DNA of 64,000 nt from Pseudanabaena sp. SR411 (GCF_002251945.1 NZ_NDHW01000159.1:56549-120548); one strand, 5' to 3'. Positions 36,612-44,627 are shown, numbered from the stretch's first letter. Translations and numbers: made by a program. The notes: generated by a model not told the origin, from the letters alone.

Positions 36612-36659
36612 TATAGTGTATAAACTACACAAACTACTATAGTGTTATTTTTACACTAT
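36612..36659. promoter_or_regulatory. Two operator-like palindromes in the nrtR/PP2C divergent promoter
   Basis: Site 1 is ATAGTGT - seven bases - ACACTAT (36639-36659), a perfect 21-bp palindrome. Site 2 is TAGTGT - seven bases - ACAC-A (36614-36632), a weaker copy in the same arrangement. Regulators of the NrtR family commonly bind palindromes next to their own gene. That these are NrtR sites is inferred from position and symmetry. Confidence 0.6.
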
Positions 36660-36673
36660 GTCAACTATTACTT

Positions 36674-36702
36674 GCAAAGTTGCTGCGTAGCAGCAACTTT
36701 GC
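36674..36702 (+). repeat. Hairpin in the leader of the nrtR-type gene
   Basis: A perfect 13-bp stem (GCAAAGTTGCTGC / GCAGCAACTTTGC) with GTA loop ends 12 bases before the ATG at 36715, covering the place where a ribosome-binding site would normally be. Confidence 0.65.
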
Positions 36703-36714
36703 CCCTCAAAAACT

Positions 36715-37407
36715 ATGTCCCACACCTACGACTACCCCCGCCCCGCATTAACTGTTGACTGCATAGTATTTGGGCTTGATGCTCAGCAGGAACTCAAAGT
36801 TATGCTGATTCAGCGAGATATTCCACCATTTCAAGGACAATGGGCAATTCCAGGAGGTTTTGTACGGATCGATGAGACTTTGGAACAGGCGGCTTTGCGT
36901 GAACTGCAAGAAGAAACAGGGATTCATGATGTTTATCTAGAGCAGCTATATACTTTTGGTGATTTGGGGCGTGATCCCCGCGATCGCACGGTTACGGTTG
37001 CCTATTACGCATTGATTAATTTGGTGGAGCAAAAAATCCAAGCATCCACTGATGCGCGTGAGGCTGATTGGTTCGCCGTCTCGAAAATTCCGACTTTAGC
37101 CTTTGACCATAAGCAGATCTTGCAAACGGCGATCGCCAGATTACGCAACAAAATTCGCTATGAACCAATTGGCTTTGAACTATTACCCAAAAACTTTACC
37201 CTGTCACAACTCCAAAAACTCTATGAAACTGTGTTAGATCGTCCTTTAGATAAACGCAATTTTCGTAAAAAAATTCTTGGTATGGACTTGCTGATTGATA
37301 CAGGAAAAGTCGAACACAATGTCGCCCATCGTGCGGCAAAACTTTATGAATTTGATGAGACTAAATACTTACAGTTAAAACAAAATGGATTTAATTTTGA
37401 AATCTGA
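36715..37407 (+). CDS. NrtR-family Nudix transcriptional regulator
   Basis: 230 residues. The N-terminal Nudix domain has a complete Nudix box (G-x5-E-x7-REL-QE-ETGI, about residues 48-70), whereas many NrtR proteins have lost the catalytic residues. The C-terminal region (about 150-230: [47 protein letters not shown]) is the winged helix of the NrtR family. These regulators bind ADP-ribose or related NAD breakdown products and control NAD metabolism genes. An intact box leaves open that it also hydrolyses ADP-ribose. It is divergent from the ADP-ribosylglycohydrolase operon. Confidence 0.88.
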   Translation: MSHTYDYPRPALTVDCIVFGLDAQQELKVMLIQRDIPPFQGQWAIPGGFVRIDETLEQAALRELQEETGIHDVYLEQLYTFGDLGRDPRDRTVTVAYYALINLVEQKIQASTDAREADWFAVSKIPTLAFDHKQILQTAIARLRNKIRYEPIGFELLPKNFTLSQLQKLYETVLDRPLDKRNFRKKILGMDLLIDTGKVEHNVAHRAAKLYEFDETKYLQLKQNGFNFEI

Positions 37408-37432
37408 AATCAAAGATTACTCCCTTGTCACT

Positions 37433-37477
37433 CAAGAATTAGTGGTGCGGCGCTTCGCGCCGCACCACTAATTCTTG
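37433..37477. repeat. 21-bp-stem hairpin of the GGCGC-TTC family
   Basis: Perfect arms 37433-37453 and 37457-37477 with a TTC loop and GCGGCGC crown lie 25 bp after the nrtR-type stop, and probably terminate it. A decayed copy of the same stem is at 53369-53402. Confidence 0.75.
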
Positions 37478-37619
37478 GTACTATTTCTCAAATTTCTTAA
37501 CAAGGGGATCGCCAAATTAGCGATCGCAAACAGATTATTACCGTTAGGATGTATAAGTACAGCACTAAGCAAATCAAACAAATCTATTGATCTGCCTGCC
37601 CACCTTTAAGCCAAACTTT

Positions 37620-38333
37620 ATGTATAAAAGGGAACTCAAGCTTTCAAGTCAATATACAAATAATTTCTATGATGGCTCAATCTACGATCTTGTTTTTTTA
37701 GACTTAGAATGGTGTCGTGATTTTCAGAAGAATGGCACAGTACAAAAAATATTTGGTTATACTCTCACCCGCATTTTAGAAGATAGTAACGAACAATACA
37801 TAAAAATCCAATTTATCGAATCAAGTACACAGGAAAAAAAGATAATTCAAGATATCTTAAATGACTTACAAAGTTTACAGGGAAAATATTTTATTGGTTA
37901 TGGACTATCGACTAGCGACATGTTTTGCTTACGCCAAAGAATCGATGCTCTAGATTTTATTCCCAAAGTTGATAGTATTAAAATCCTCGATTTACAAAGA
38001 ATTATTCAACGGACAGATCTCAATCAAGGTTTGAATAATTTATTTGCTTATTTGGAAATTCCTATTTATAAAAGAATTAAGGGCTACTACGTTTTTCGGA
38101 ATGGAATAAAGGTATTACGGAAAGAGAGAGGATATGAAACAATTCTTAATGAAATCTATGAATATTGTTTAGAAGATGCCGAAAATTATTTTCATATTAT
38201 TAGCAATTGGCAAACCCAATTTCCCCTAGTCGATCGCCATAAACACCAGACAATTAACCTCAAAATCGATCCGCGATCGGAGCAACGCATTAGAGCAAGG
38301 CGAGGTGCTGCATTACAAAGACCTTCCAGTTAG
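37620..38333 (+). CDS. Predicted RNase H-fold (DEDD-type) exonuclease-like protein
   Basis: 237 residues from ATG 37620; a TTG start 33 bases upstream is possible. LVFLDLEWCRDFQ has the DxE of ExoI, FIGYGLSTSDMFCLRQRI carries the ExoII Asp, and YEYCLEDAENYFHI gives a Y-x4-D-like ExoIII motif. The last 40 residues are basic and look disordered (DRHKH, RSEQRIRARRGAALQR). This suggests a 3'-5' exonuclease-like or ribonuclease-like enzyme, but the match is by motif only and may be a degenerate relative. It is AT-rich and Lys/Ile-rich compared with its neighbours. It stands alone between the nrtR-type gene and bolA. Confidence 0.55.
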   Translation: MYKRELKLSSQYTNNFYDGSIYDLVFLDLEWCRDFQKNGTVQKIFGYTLTRILEDSNEQYIKIQFIESSTQEKKIIQDILNDLQSLQGKYFIGYGLSTSDMFCLRQRIDALDFIPKVDSIKILDLQRIIQRTDLNQGLNNLFAYLEIPIYKRIKGYYVFRNGIKVLRKERGYETILNEIYEYCLEDAENYFHIISNWQTQFPLVDRHKHQTINLKIDPRSEQRIRARRGAALQRPSS

Positions 38334-38459
38334 CTCCCCTCTTTCTCTCACTGAACAGCTTAATCCCCTTTGTCTGTCCAATAATCAGCGCAAAGCACTG
38401 TAGAGGGGGCTTACAAAACGATATAGTAATTTAGATCAAACCATTGCCATACCAAAAAC

Positions 38460-38744
38460 ATGGATGCAACAGCAACAATCAAAACTATTTTGCAAGAAAA
38501 AATCGGCGCAACAATTGTCGAAATTGAAGATCGTAGTGATTTGCATAAACACCACCAAGGTCGAATGAATGCCCTAGTTGGCAGTGGTCATTATGACGCG
38601 ATCGTTGTTGCTGCTAGTTTTGCGGGCAAAACGATGATGCAGCAACATCGTATGGTCTATGAAGCCTTAGCCGATCAGATGCAAACTACGATTCATGCAC
38701 TATCGCTCAAAACTTATACGCCTGAACAATGGCAGCAAATTTAA
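38460..38744 (+). CDS. bolA: BolA family protein
   Basis: 94 residues. The BolA/IbaG signature is clear: DLHKHHQGRMNALVGSGHYDAIVV and QQHRMVYEALADQM, with conserved His residues for Fe-S binding at HHQG and QHR. BolA proteins act with monothiol glutaredoxins in Fe-S cluster trafficking and in cell-shape and stress responses. Many cyanobacteria place the monothiol glutaredoxin gene next to bolA; it is not present here. ATG 38460 is the first start after a 126-bp spacer. Confidence 0.9.
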   Translation: MDATATIKTILQEKIGATIVEIEDRSDLHKHHQGRMNALVGSGHYDAIVVAASFAGKTMMQQHRMVYEALADQMQTTIHALSLKTYTPEQWQQI

Positions 38745-38824
38745 CTTGAATAGAAGAGTTCACGCTATTGCTTCTATTAGGATTTCAATTTGTTGGTCAT
38801 AGAAATGTTGTAGGAACTTGTTAA

Positions 38825-39517
38825 ATGGAAAATGCTAAAAGCTCTGAACTAAAAAAATCTGATCCAAACAATGCAACTAACATTGTTAAAGATAGGGGTG
38901 GAAATCCCTTGTTATATAAAATGTTCAAGTGGCTGGTAGTTAGACCACTGCTGTATTTATTTTATCAAGAGCGAATTTATGGCGCTGAAAATGTGCCACT
39001 CACTGGGCATCTGATCGTCGTCAGTAATCACGCTAGCGACTTCGATCCGCTCATCGTCGGTAGTTGTATGGGTCGTCCTGTCGCTTTTATGGCAAAGGAA
39101 GAATTATTTGAAATACCTGTGCTAAGTCAAGCAATTCAAGCCTTTGGCGCTTATCCTGTCAAGAGAGGGGCAGGCGATCGCGCCGCCATTAGAGCCGCGA
39201 TCGCTTCCATTGAGAAGGGATGGGCAACGGGTATTTTTTTGCAGGGTACACGCACATTAGATGGAAAGGTGACAGAACCAAAATTAGGAGCGGCGATGAT
39301 TGCCGCAAAGACTCAAGCTCCATTTTTACCGATTAGTATTTGGGGAACGGAAACAATCTTACCGAAGGGAGCAAAGTTTCCGAGGTTATTTCATCCTGTC
39401 ACTGTCAGGATCGGGGAGCTAATTCCCGCACCTGAGACAAGCGATCGCCAGACTCTTGAGGCTTATACCAAAAAATGCGCGGATGCGATAAATGCACTTC
39501 ATGCTTTAGGAAGATGA
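38825..39517 (+). CDS. 1-acyl-glycerol-3-phosphate acyltransferase (PlsC-type)
   Basis: 230 residues. SNHASDFDPLIVG is the catalytic H-x4-D motif. FLQGTRTLDGKVTEPKLGA is the second block, in which the usual Glu of EGTR is Gln, a substitution that may alter phosphate binding. A hydrophobic N-terminal segment (about 32-50) anchors it to the inner membrane or thylakoid. It adds a second fatty acid to lysophosphatidic acid in phospholipid synthesis. It is followed by a terminator shared with the convergent pyruvate kinase gene. Confidence 0.88.
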   Translation: MENAKSSELKKSDPNNATNIVKDRGGNPLLYKMFKWLVVRPLLYLFYQERIYGAENVPLTGHLIVVSNHASDFDPLIVGSCMGRPVAFMAKEELFEIPVLSQAIQAFGAYPVKRGAGDRAAIRAAIASIEKGWATGIFLQGTRTLDGKVTEPKLGAAMIAAKTQAPFLPISIWGTETILPKGAKFPRLFHPVTVRIGELIPAPETSDRQTLEAYTKKCADAINALHALGR

Positions 39518-39519
39518 AG

Positions 39520-39548
39520 AAAAAGGGTTCGCTTCGCGAACCCTTTTT
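39520..39548. terminator. Bidirectional terminator between plsC-type and pyk genes
   Basis: A perfect 13-bp stem AAAAAGGGTTCGC / GCGAACCCTTTTT with TTC loop provides a T run on each strand. Confidence 0.88.
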
Positions 39549-39553
39549 AGGAA

Positions 39554-40981
39554 TTATAGAATATGTATTTTCAGGAAGTTAGTTCCACCCTGTATGCCCA
39601 TCGGGATACCACCAATAATCAAAATGCGATCGCCTTTAGCCGCAATATTTCGCCCTAATAAACAAGACTCTACCTGTTGCAGTACCATCTCAAAGGAACT
39701 CACCTCTTCATCGACTAGCAAAGGCTTAACTCCCCAAACTAAGTTCAGACGATGATAAACATTAATGTTGGGAGTGATGGCAATAATCGGGGTTTTGAGA
39801 CGTTCCTTAGAAGCGAGAATTGCAGTATAACCCGTAGCTGTGAAGGCAACAATACAACGAAAATCGATCACATCAGAAATCACATGCAGAGCTTCACTAA
39901 TGGCATGAACTTCATCGGTTCTGGATGCAGGATAGTTAGTGAAAACAGCATCTTTCTCGACTTCCGCCGCGATTCTGGTCATCATTTCCACTGCTTGCAC
40001 AGGATAATCGCCCACTGCCGACTCGCCTGAGAGCATTACTGCGTCAGTACCATCCATAATTGCATTGGCGACATCGCTCGCCTCGGCTCTAGTGGGACGC
40101 GGATTCTGAATCATGCTCTCTAACATCTGCGTAGCCGTGATTACAGGAATACCACTTTCATTACAGCGTCGAATAATATGCTTTTGAATCATCGGAACTC
40201 GTTCGGGTGGCATTTCTACGCCCAAGTCACCCCGCGCCACCATAATCCCATCGACAACGGCAAGAATCTCTTCCAGATTGGCGATCGCCTGTGGCTTTTC
40301 GATTTTGGCAATAATTGATACTGACTTTCCATATTCAGTAATCAGATCTTTCAGCAGTTTTACATCGGCTGCTTGTCTGACAAAGCTTAGTGAAATCCAA
40401 TCCACGCCTTGCTCTAAACCAAATGCAAGATCTTGCCGATCCTTATCGGTCATGGATGGCAAACGCAAATTTAAGCTAGGAAAGTTTACGCCCTTGTGAC
40501 TAGTGAGTATTCCACCTTTGACCACTTCACAATGGACAGCATTACCAGATATTCCACTGACACTCAGTTCAAAGATACCATCAGCTAACAGAATCTGGGT
40601 GCCAATGGTTGCCTCTTCGGCAATATAGGCATAATCAATGGCGATCGCATCGGCATAAACAGCTTCTAACTGCTGAAACTGATCCATTGGTACGAGTGTA
40701 ATAAATTTGCCTTCAATTAGCTCAATTCCAGTAGCAGGCAAATTACCAACCCGAATTTTTGGCCCCTGTAAATCTTGTAAAATCGTAATCGGAATATCTA
40801 ACTCTTCTGATACTTCACGGATCATGGTGATGGTTTGGGCATGATCGGCATAACTACCGTGGGAAAAGTTCAGCCTTGCCACTCTGACACCTGTCTCGAT
40901 CATCTTGCGGAAGACTTGAGGCGATCGGCTTGCGGGTCCAATGGTGGCAACGATCTTGGTCAAATGTTGAGGAATTGCCAT
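39554..40981 (-). CDS. pyk: Pyruvate kinase
   Basis: 475 residues from ATG 40981 (a TTG three codons upstream is unlikely). Full-length enzyme: TKIVATIGPASRSP at the N-terminus, RLNFSHGS, the active-site lysine and metal-binding segment SIIAKIEKPQAI, MVARGDLGVEMP, and ITATQMLESMIQNPRPTRAEASDVANAIMDG. The C-terminal allosteric domain ends at RILIIGGIP. It converts phosphoenolpyruvate and ADP to pyruvate and ATP in glycolysis. It is monocistronic. Confidence 0.97.
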   Translation of the reverse strand: MAIPQHLTKIVATIGPASRSPQVFRKMIETGVRVARLNFSHGSYADHAQTITMIREVSEELDIPITILQDLQGPKIRVGNLPATGIELIEGKFITLVPMDQFQQLEAVYADAIAIDYAYIAEEATIGTQILLADGIFELSVSGISGNAVHCEVVKGGILTSHKGVNFPSLNLRLPSMTDKDRQDLAFGLEQGVDWISLSFVRQAADVKLLKDLITEYGKSVSIIAKIEKPQAIANLEEILAVVDGIMVARGDLGVEMPPERVPMIQKHIIRRCNESGIPVITATQMLESMIQNPRPTRAEASDVANAIMDGTDAVMLSGESAVGDYPVQAVEMMTRIAAEVEKDAVFTNYPASRTDEVHAISEALHVISDVIDFRCIVAFTATGYTAILASKERLKTPIIAITPNINVYHRLNLVWGVKPLLVDEEVSSFEMVLQQVESCLLGRNIAAKGDRILIIGGIPMGIQGGTNFLKIHIL

Positions 40982-41070
40982 ACAACTCAAGGGTTAGAAA
41001 TTTCTACGCTTCCAAATCTAGCTCTAGTTCTCTTTAATCGAAAGGTGAAATTGAACATATACAGCAACGC

Positions 41071-41123
41071 AAACCCAAGAAGTGTGAGGCGGCGCGAAGC
41101 GGCGCCTCACACTTCTTGGGTTT
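41071..41123. repeat. 25-bp-stem hairpin, GGCGC family (AAACCCAAGAAG type)
   Basis: Arms 41071-41095 and 41099-41123 pair with a single mismatch around GAA, with GGCGGCGC crown. Flanks (ACAGC.. and ..ACAGCTATA) match those of the copies at 55313 and 61501. Confidence 0.8.
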
Positions 41124-41170
41124 TATGGCGACAGCTATATAAGAAATTTTTTAAAAGTGTTATTTCGTTT

Positions 41171-41227
41171 AATCTCCATAAAAAAAGGTTGAAGTACTTC
41201 GTACTTCAACCTTTTTTTATGGAGATT
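41171..41227 (-). terminator. 27-bp-stem perfect hairpin, terminator of ycf48
   Basis: Perfect 27-bp arms (41171-41197 / 41201-41227) around TTC, containing internal A7/T7 runs. It starts 6 bases after the ycf48 stop, so it terminates the rubA-ycf48 transcript and insulates it from pyk. Confidence 0.85.
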
Positions 41228-41232
41228 TTTAT

Positions 41233-42234
41233 TTAATCTGGTGAATAGGCTAGTAATGTGCCATTCTGTCCGACCACAAAACCGCGATCGCTTGAGAAAA
41301 AGTAAATCTTGTAGAGGTTCGCACCTGCATTAGCTGTTGACTCATCGCGTTTCCAAGTCTTGCCGCCATCTTCACTATGGATCAAGCGAGAACTACCACC
41401 AGAGATCCAAACATTATTTTCATCTTGATAGGCAAGATCCAGCAGTCCAAATCCGCCGCCTTCTTTAGGAGTTTGCTTTTTCTCCCATGTATCAAATTCA
41501 CCAACTTCACTAAATTGGACTTGTCCGCCACGGTTCAACATCCAGAGGCGATTATCAGGGGTATAGCCCATGTTCTGGACACGGCGAGAGCTATTACGGT
41601 TATGCTGAATCCAAGTCATATCCCCTGGTTGCCATGTGGAATAAAAGTTACCATTTGCTGATATCGCTACATAACGACCATCTGCACTGCGATTGAGGTT
41701 ACGGGCATTACCAACCGCTTGGGTAACTAGAGCTTTCCAGTTTTGTCCAGCATCTTGAGTGGCATAGATTGCGCCCAAATCGGTGACCATTTCCGCCGAG
41801 TTTCTACCTTGGGCAACGATCGCAAAGGGATCACCAGGGAGTTTAGAGCTAAGTCCAATCCGTGACCAAGATTTGCCGCTATCAGTGGTATGTAGCAAGA
41901 GTGCTGGCTGTCCTGTAATCCAACCTTCATCACCAGAAAAACTGATCGATGAGAAACGATAAACACTATCGCCGAGATCAAGTTTGCGCTCTTCCCATGT
42001 GTTGCCACCATCGGTAGATTCGAGCAAAGTTGCGTCAGTGCCAACTAGCCAACCATGATTTGGGTCATATTTGTCAAACCATAGATCAAGGGGGGTAATC
42101 GCCACGGGGAGATCGACTTTGTGCCAGCTCCCAGTACTTGCCAAGGCGCTAGGAATATTGCCAAATAATGTTAGGCAAATGAGTAATACACAGATCGAAA
42201 AGGAGCTAAGGAAGCGTTTTATGCTTTTTTTCAT
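41233..42234 (-). CDS. ycf48: Photosystem II assembly factor Ycf48 (HCF136)
   Basis: 333 residues. An N-terminal signal (about 10-32, hydrophobic, ending SALAS) sends it to the lumen. The rest is a seven-bladed propeller with repeated blade motifs: LLESTDGGNTWEERKL, LLHTTDSGKSWSRIG, IYATQDAGQNWKAL, WISGGSSRLIHSEDGGKTW and FVVGQNGTLLAYSPD. It binds early D1-containing assembly intermediates of PSII. The gene follows rubA at 58 bp, as in other cyanobacteria. In those, psbE-psbF-psbL-psbJ normally come next; here a terminator follows instead. Confidence 0.96.
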   Translation of the reverse strand: MKKSIKRFLSSFSICVLLICLTLFGNIPSALASTGSWHKVDLPVAITPLDLWFDKYDPNHGWLVGTDATLLESTDGGNTWEERKLDLGDSVYRFSSISFSGDEGWITGQPALLLHTTDSGKSWSRIGLSSKLPGDPFAIVAQGRNSAEMVTDLGAIYATQDAGQNWKALVTQAVGNARNLNRSADGRYVAISANGNFYSTWQPGDMTWIQHNRNSSRRVQNMGYTPDNRLWMLNRGGQVQFSEVGEFDTWEKKQTPKEGGGFGLLDLAYQDENNVWISGGSSRLIHSEDGGKTWKRDESTANAGANLYKIYFFSSDRGFVVGQNGTLLAYSPD

Positions 42235-42292
42235 AAAAATTGGGCAAAAATAATGAAGGTTCTAATGCTAAATAAAAGTGCTAATGAATAAA

Positions 42293-42682
42293 CTAATCTA
42301 GGGCATAGAGACTAATAAAAAATGCTACTGCTAAGGCTAAAGAGCCAAATATGAGTAAGTTTTTTTGACCTGGGGTGAGGACGTTTACGCCAAATCCATA
42401 GCCAAGGTTTTCGGTAAAGCCTGATGGTTTGGCGGCAATGCCAATATCTGAGAAGGCTTTTTTCTTGGTGTTGCAGACGGGGCAACGCCAATCTTCGCTG
42501 ATGCTCTCAAAGGCTGTGCCAGCAGGGATATTCCGTTTAGCATCACCGATGGATGGTTCATATATATATCCACATACGCCACATTCATGGCGGTGTAGTT
42601 CTTCCTCTATGGCTGGGGCAACTACTTCCGCGTTGATTGTTTCTATGTTTTCAGTTTCCGTACTTGTTATTTCGGGTTCCAT
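42293..42682 (-). CDS. rubA: Membrane rubredoxin RubA
   Basis: 129 residues. Rubredoxin domain (about 28-82) with two CxxC-type ligand pairs, HECGVCGYIYEP and WRCPVCNTKKKAF. The C-terminal transmembrane helix is LLIFGSLALAVAFFISLYAL. The acidic N-terminal extension is rich in Glu, Thr and Val. RubA is needed for photosystem assembly in cyanobacteria and plastids. It is upstream of ycf48 in the same transcript. ATG 42682 is followed by the acidic tail as in orthologues. Confidence 0.95.
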   Translation of the reverse strand: MEPEITSTETENIETINAEVVAPAIEEELHRHECGVCGYIYEPSIGDAKRNIPAGTAFESISEDWRCPVCNTKKKAFSDIGIAAKPSGFTENLGYGFGVNVLTPGQKNLLIFGSLALAVAFFISLYALD

Positions 42683-42862
42683 AATTTTGATCGAGTTGAT
42701 CGAGATATATGCGATCGCTTGTTAATTCTGTTACAAATTATTACATCTTTTTGACAGGCTTGCCTAGTTGCCAAAAATCCTACAAGCTGCCTAAAAATGA
42801 AACTTAGTTTGAAATCTTAAAATCCCGTAAATTTAAGGCTTGTCAAATTTATTCGTCTATAT

Positions 42863-43051
42863 ATGCCAACTGTAGATCAGGCGATCGCCTGTGTTAGGGT
42901 TTGCCAGATGCTCTCAAATGGCTATCAGCCAATACATATATTTCGCTACAATGCGAATACTAGTAAAGTTTTCATTTTGGCTGGTGTAACTGAGTGCCTA
43001 GAAGTTTTGATTTTTCCTGATGGTCAATGGAGGTTTAATGATGAAGCCTGA
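42863..43051 (+). CDS. Small DUF6888-like protein
   Basis: 62 residues: VCQMLSNGYQPIHIFRYNAN, then VFILAGVTECLEVLIFPDGQWRF, the pattern of a cyanobacterial short family (DUF6888). The next gene starts within its last five codons, a typical paired arrangement with DUF6887. There is no signal or membrane segment. The pair may behave like a small toxin-antitoxin or regulatory module, but nothing in sequence proves it. Confidence 0.75.
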   Translation: MPTVDQAIACVRVCQMLSNGYQPIHIFRYNANTSKVFILAGVTECLEVLIFPDGQWRFNDEA

Positions 43052-43235
43052 TTTTAGTAATATGACTCGACAAGAATTACGAGCTTATATCTTGGCTAAT
43101 CGAGAAGATGATGAGGCGATCGCTGCTCTAATCAATCGCGCAAATCCTAACAGCCCCAAATTTCCTTTTCCTAAAACTGATGCAGATTTAAAAGAAATGC
43201 AAGAAATTCTTAGCGATAAATTAAGTCATATATAG
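43038..43235 (+). CDS. Small DUF6887-like protein
   Basis: 65 residues from ATG 43038 (second ATG 43041). GGAGG at 43029-43033 fixes this start over an in-frame ATG at 43020. The sequence SNMTRQELRAYILANREDDEAI is the shared DUF6887 pattern, followed by a Pro/Lys-rich region and a helix. It overlaps the DUF6888-like stop by 14 bases, so translation is coupled. The function is unknown. Confidence 0.75.
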   Translation: MMKPDFSNMTRQELRAYILANREDDEAIAALINRANPNSPKFPFPKTDADLKEMQEILSDKLSHI

Positions 43236-43396
43236 ATGCTTAGAGTCTTTTAGAAAGGCAAATGATCACTTGGTCATGCTGTTACAAAAAACACCTAAAT
43301 CCTTCTACATAAAAACCGAAAATTATATCTACCTATCCAATTATCTTAATTCCTAACTCCATACAACGCGCCCAAAGTATCAATCCACCTGTACCT

Positions 43397-44266
43397 GTGT
43401 TTGCAGAGACAGCACCACAAAAACCATCGTCACCACCAGAAATCTATGACAAAGGATTATTAACAAGATGGGGGATTGTTGGCTTTATCGCGTCATTAGT
43501 GCTTGCGTTTTTCAATATTTGGCTAAGTATTACAGCGATCGCTATAAGCGCTTTGATGGTTGCTTATCTGGCTTGGTCAATGAATCAGAGTTTTCCGCAA
43601 CGAAAACGTGAACACGATGACCAAGTAAGGAAGTATCCAAGATTATTACAGTCCTACCAACAGGCGAAACGAGAATATCAGGAAGAGATCAAGCATATCC
43701 ATAGTCACGAAAATGTAGCTGCGTATCGAAAATTGGAACTTTTGCGAATACTCAGGCAAACTAATCCCCATGATGGAGGAAATAGTAAAGCTCAAGTAGG
43801 ATTCTCGGAAGCCAAGTTTTATGCGTATCTCACTCACTATTTCAAGGACAAAGTAAAACGCGGACTTACGTTAAATATTCCAAATTTTAAACATCATTAC
43901 AGTCCTGATTTTGTCTATATCGACAAGTCTGTAAATCTATACATTGACATTGAGATTGACGAGCCTTATGCCTATAACAGCAAAGTTCCTACTCACTTTG
44001 TTGGATCTAGCAAAGACACCAGTCGCAATAACTTTTTCCTCAATAGAAATTGGTTAGTGATTCGCTTCAGTGAGGAACAAGTAGTACGTTATCCACAAAG
44101 TTGTTGTAAGGCGATCGCCAAAGTTATCGCTAGTGTTTTAGGGGATAATTTATATTTAAGTCAGTTTGCGATAGTTACAGATTTAGAGCCGATGAAACAA
44201 TGGACTAAATCAGAGGCAGCATATATGGCAGATAGAAATTATCGACAAACTTATTTGATAAATTGA
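43397..44266 (+). CDS. Membrane-anchored PD-(D/E)XK-like nuclease-fold protein
   Basis: 289 residues from GTG 43397; no ATG exists before it back to the in-frame stop at 43310. Two closely spaced TM helices (about 22-58) are followed by a charged coiled coil (about 65-110, REHDDQVRKYPRLLQSYQQA). The soluble domain then has YSPDFVYID and YIDIEIDEPYAY, resembling the P-D and E-x-D/K elements of a PD-(D/E)XK fold, and NWLVIRFSEEQVV closing it. The canonical Lys is Asp here (EID), so catalysis is uncertain. It could be a membrane-tethered nuclease or defence effector. It is monocistronic or paired with the 109-residue gene 22 bp on. Confidence 0.55.
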   Translation: MFAETAPQKPSSPPEIYDKGLLTRWGIVGFIASLVLAFFNIWLSITAIAISALMVAYLAWSMNQSFPQRKREHDDQVRKYPRLLQSYQQAKREYQEEIKHIHSHENVAAYRKLELLRILRQTNPHDGGNSKAQVGFSEAKFYAYLTHYFKDKVKRGLTLNIPNFKHHYSPDFVYIDKSVNLYIDIEIDEPYAYNSKVPTHFVGSSKDTSRNNFFLNRNWLVIRFSEEQVVRYPQSCCKAIAKVIASVLGDNLYLSQFAIVTDLEPMKQWTKSEAAYMADRNYRQTYLIN

Positions 44267-44288
44267 TAAAAATTTTCAGTACATTCCC

Positions 44289-44618
44289 ATGAATAAACCA
44301 CCACTCCCTCAACCTCAACTCGATCGCACCCCAATCACCTCCGATCAATACTGCGAATACACGCCCGAAAAACTAGAACTATGGAGTGGATTCTATGGTT
44401 ATGGCGGACAAGACTTAACAGGCTTTTATCTTGGTATCTTGGCAAATATGGGACTTCGCGCAGCCGTGAGTCATGTACCAATCTCCAAATGGCTAGAAGC
44501 AATTCAAGCAGTCGCATTGCAAAATCCTAAACTTGATGAAGCAATGCGCGATCGCCTCAATCGAGGTTTAGCAGATTTGCAAGCAGTTGCCGAATATTTG
44601 GAAACAAGCACAAATTGA
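44289..44618 (+). CDS. Conserved cyanobacterial hypothetical protein
   Basis: 109 residues with Pro-rich start (MNKPPLPQPQLD). The core SGFYGYGGQDLTGFYLGILANMGLRAAV and a helix with KWLEAIQAVALQNPKLDEAMRDRLNRGL follow. There is no signal and no known catalytic motif. It precedes the HicB-like gene by 9 bp, so they may be one transcript. I do not recognise a function. Confidence 0.6.
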   Translation: MNKPPLPQPQLDRTPITSDQYCEYTPEKLELWSGFYGYGGQDLTGFYLGILANMGLRAAVSHVPISKWLEAIQAVALQNPKLDEAMRDRLNRGLADLQAVAEYLETSTN

Positions 44619-44627
44619 GTAATAGTT

